Positions 62,547 through 64,000 of a stretch of DNA of 64,000 nucleotides are shown here, piece after piece. The stretch is from Bacteroides helcogenes P 36-108. GTDB lineage: Bacteria > Bacteroidota > Bacteroidia > Bacteroidales > Bacteroidaceae. Below the pieces are notes generated by a model, which ran no database searches, had not been told where the DNA came from, and saw nothing but the letters and a program-made list of their open reading frames with translations. Every line of letters begins with the position of its first letter. Position 1 is the stretch's first letter. Position numbers and translations under genes: made by a program. The stretch is from the NCBI RefSeq assembly GCF_000186225.1, contig NC_014933.1:1798001-1862000 (forward strand), in the 5' to 3' direction.

Positions 62547-64000
62547 ATCTGTGGTGGTAAAAGGAACTACTAATGGAGTTATCACCGGTCTTGACGGCGA
62601 CTTTACCCTTACCGGCGTGAAGAAGGGAGATATCATCCAAATCTCTTTCGTGGGCTATGTCACTCAAGAAGTGAAATGGGAAGGACAACCTCTGAACATC
62701 ATTATGCAGGACGATTCCCGGCAATTGGAAGAGGTTGTGGTAACAGCCATGGGTATCAAAAAAGATGCAAAGAAGTTAGGTTATGCAGTCAGCTCGGTTT
62801 CTGCAGCCGATTTAACAAAAACGGGCGGCAGCAATCTCGCTTCCGGACTTTATGGTAAGGCAACAGGTGTCCGCATCCAGTCAGCTCCCGGTGGCGGTAC
62901 TTCAGCGGTATCTATTTCTGTTCGCGGACTTTCTTCAATCACAGGTAATACGCAGCCTCTGCTTATTATGGATGGTGTGCCCATTCATAACGGAAATACC
63001 AACAACAATGATTACTGGTCCAACCAACGAATCAATTCCAACGGTCTTGTTGATATCAATCCGGAGGATATTGAGAATATATCTATCTTGAAAGGTGCTG
63101 CCGCATCTGCACTTTATGGCTCGGAAGCTGCCAATGGTGTTGTAATGATTACCACAAAGAAAGGTAAAAAAGGATCGGGCACAACTGTTGATTTTAGTGC
63201 AAACCTGAGCTTTGACAAGGTGGCTTATATGCCTGAGATTCAAAAAGAGTATGGTCCCGGTTATGATAACTGGGTGCTTGGAAACGATAATGAACAAGCA
63301 CTTACCGGTTTCCGACAGACTCGTTTTGACCTTAATGGCAACTCTATTATTACTCCAAACCGTGAATCATATTTCTCGTGGGGAGCCAAATATGATCCGA
63401 ACAAGACTGTCACTTACTTTGACGGTACTCAGCGTGCATTTACTCCTATCGACCACAATCAGTGGGCTGATATTTTCCGTACGGGTGTTAATCAGACTTA
63501 TAATGTTGCTTTGACCAACAGTACAGAGCGCAACAATGTCCGTTTCTCTTATACTTATAATGATGCGCAAGCCATGCAGTACAATTCAAATAATCATAAA
63601 CATAATTTTAATTTGAATGGTACATTTGATGTAGCTAAAGATATCAAGCTGAATTATACAGCTACTTATACTACCCAATATATCAAGAACCGTGCTTATC
63701 GTATCAGCCGTCTGACAAACAATTACAGCGGTATGTTCGGTGGATTCACCGATGTGGCATATATCCGCGATCACACTGTTACAAGCTTGGGCTACATGAA
63801 CAGCATTGCGGCTGTCAACGGTGGTACAAGCAATACTTTGACGCCGAGCGAGCAATTCCTTTACAGCCCGATGGGCTCTACCTCACTGATGAGTGAGTAT
63901 TTCTGGAATATCTTTGGAAAGACACAAGAGGAAGAACATAACCGCTTTATCGGTTCTGTTAATCCTACTTGGGAAATCATTCCTGGCTTGACTTTGAGTG
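62377..64000 (+). CDS. SusC/RagA-family TonB-dependent transporter (right copy, runs off the window)
   Basis: The first 541 codons are open to the window end. Start, signal peptide and first 56 residues are identical to the left SusC (MLKRLKTVSMMLLLMSSSTG...). The CNA-B domain continues with few changes to about residue 115 (VVVKGTTNGVITGLDG), then the plug and barrel diverge: VVVTAMGIKKDAKKLGYAV, VSISVRGLSSITGNTQPLLI, ILKGAAASALYGSEAANGVV. So it is a distinct transporter, probably with its own SusD beyond the window. The promoter candidate in the spacer faces away from it, so it may be off in this orientation. Confidence 0.95.
   Translation, partial: MLKRLKTVSMMLLLMSSSTGAAYAVANPGVTDVKITQQNGKCTGIVKDTTGETVIGASVVVKGTTNGVITGLDGDFTLTGVKKGDIIQISFVGYVTQEVKWEGQPLNIIMQDDSRQLEEVVVTAMGIKKDAKKLGYAVSSVSAADLTKTGGSNLASGLYGKATGVRIQSAPGGGTSAVSISVRGLSSITGNTQPLLIMDGVPIHNGNTNNNDYWSNQRINSNGLVDINPEDIENISILKGAAASALYGSEAANGVVMITTKKGKKGSGTTVDFSANLSFDKVAYMPEIQKEYGPGYDNWVLGNDNEQALTGFRQTRFDLNGNSIITPNRESYFSWGAKYDPNKTVTYFDGTQRAFTPIDHNQWADIFRTGVNQTYNVALTNSTERNNVRFSYTYNDAQAMQYNSNNHKHNFNLNGTFDVAKDIKLNYTATYTTQYIKNRAYRISRLTNNYSGMFGGFTDVAYIRDHTVTSLGYMNSIAAVNGGTSNTLTPSEQFLYSPMGSTSLMSEYFWNIFGKTQEEEHNRFIGSVNPTWEIIPGLTLS
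62617..62719. repeat. second identical block, right copy (103 bp)
   Basis: Exact inverted copy of 61115-61217 in the CNA-B codons of the right SusC. Confidence 0.85.

Overview
The window comes from a Bacteroides-type genome (Bacteroidales). Signs of this are Bacteroides -33/-7 promoters (TTTG, 19-20 bases, TAnnTTTG) ahead of many genes, few Shine-Dalgarno sites, SusC/SusD outer-membrane pairs, GH92 mannosidases and many lipoproteins. Species is not assigned. Positions 1-48,000 are mostly chromosomal housekeeping; 48,400-64,000 is an accessory glycan-utilisation region.

Layout. 0-2.9 kb (minus): hpt, adk, obg and a peptide transporter. 3-14.4 kb: a DUF6057 membrane protein with a CxxCH lipoprotein, a Spy-like protein, NAD(P)HX repair enzyme, DUF5715 protein, truA, a DMT permease, an ICMT-family protein, free methionine-R-sulfoxide reductase, DUF3256 and YitT. 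14.8-18 kb: tRNA-Gly(TCC) and tRNA-Tyr(GTA), ribH, a TPR protein, recF and DUF721. 18-25.2 kb (minus): a long run of PHP phosphatase, 5-formyl-THF cyclo-ligase, S41 protease, dCMP deaminase, a small lipoprotein and an M3 peptidase, then gap. 25.3-28.4 kb: mscL, a MITE-like element, guaA and a Crp/Fnr regulator. 28.7-37.3 kb: a glycogen/alpha-glucan operon (debranching enzyme, GT4, GH57), DUF4270 with a degenerate GT5-like protein, and panC-panD. 37.5-48.4 kb (minus): S41 peptidase, fused NfnA-NfnB, a cysteine-rich histidine kinase, an HU-like protein with a long leader, serS, rplU-rpmA, and a HAD-DUF3667 fusion.

48.4-64 kb looks like a mannose-glycan utilisation locus: three GH92 enzymes plus a GHL10-like lipoprotein on the plus strand, converging on a SusC/SusD pair. 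A second SusC starts divergently and runs off the window end. The two SusC genes begin with a perfect 231-bp inverted repeat covering leader, signal peptide and about 56 codons. A palindrome AGTTC-N5-GAACT sits at the inner edge of each arm, and the 797-bp spacer carries a promoter candidate facing the left SusC. This is the architecture of a phase-variable promoter switch between two transporters and is the most interesting system here. The third GH92 has Gln in place of the conserved Glu of the HGNEP motif, a change linked to cleavage of mannosyl phosphates in a characterised GH92 enzyme.

All assignments come from reading motifs by eye; no database search was run.
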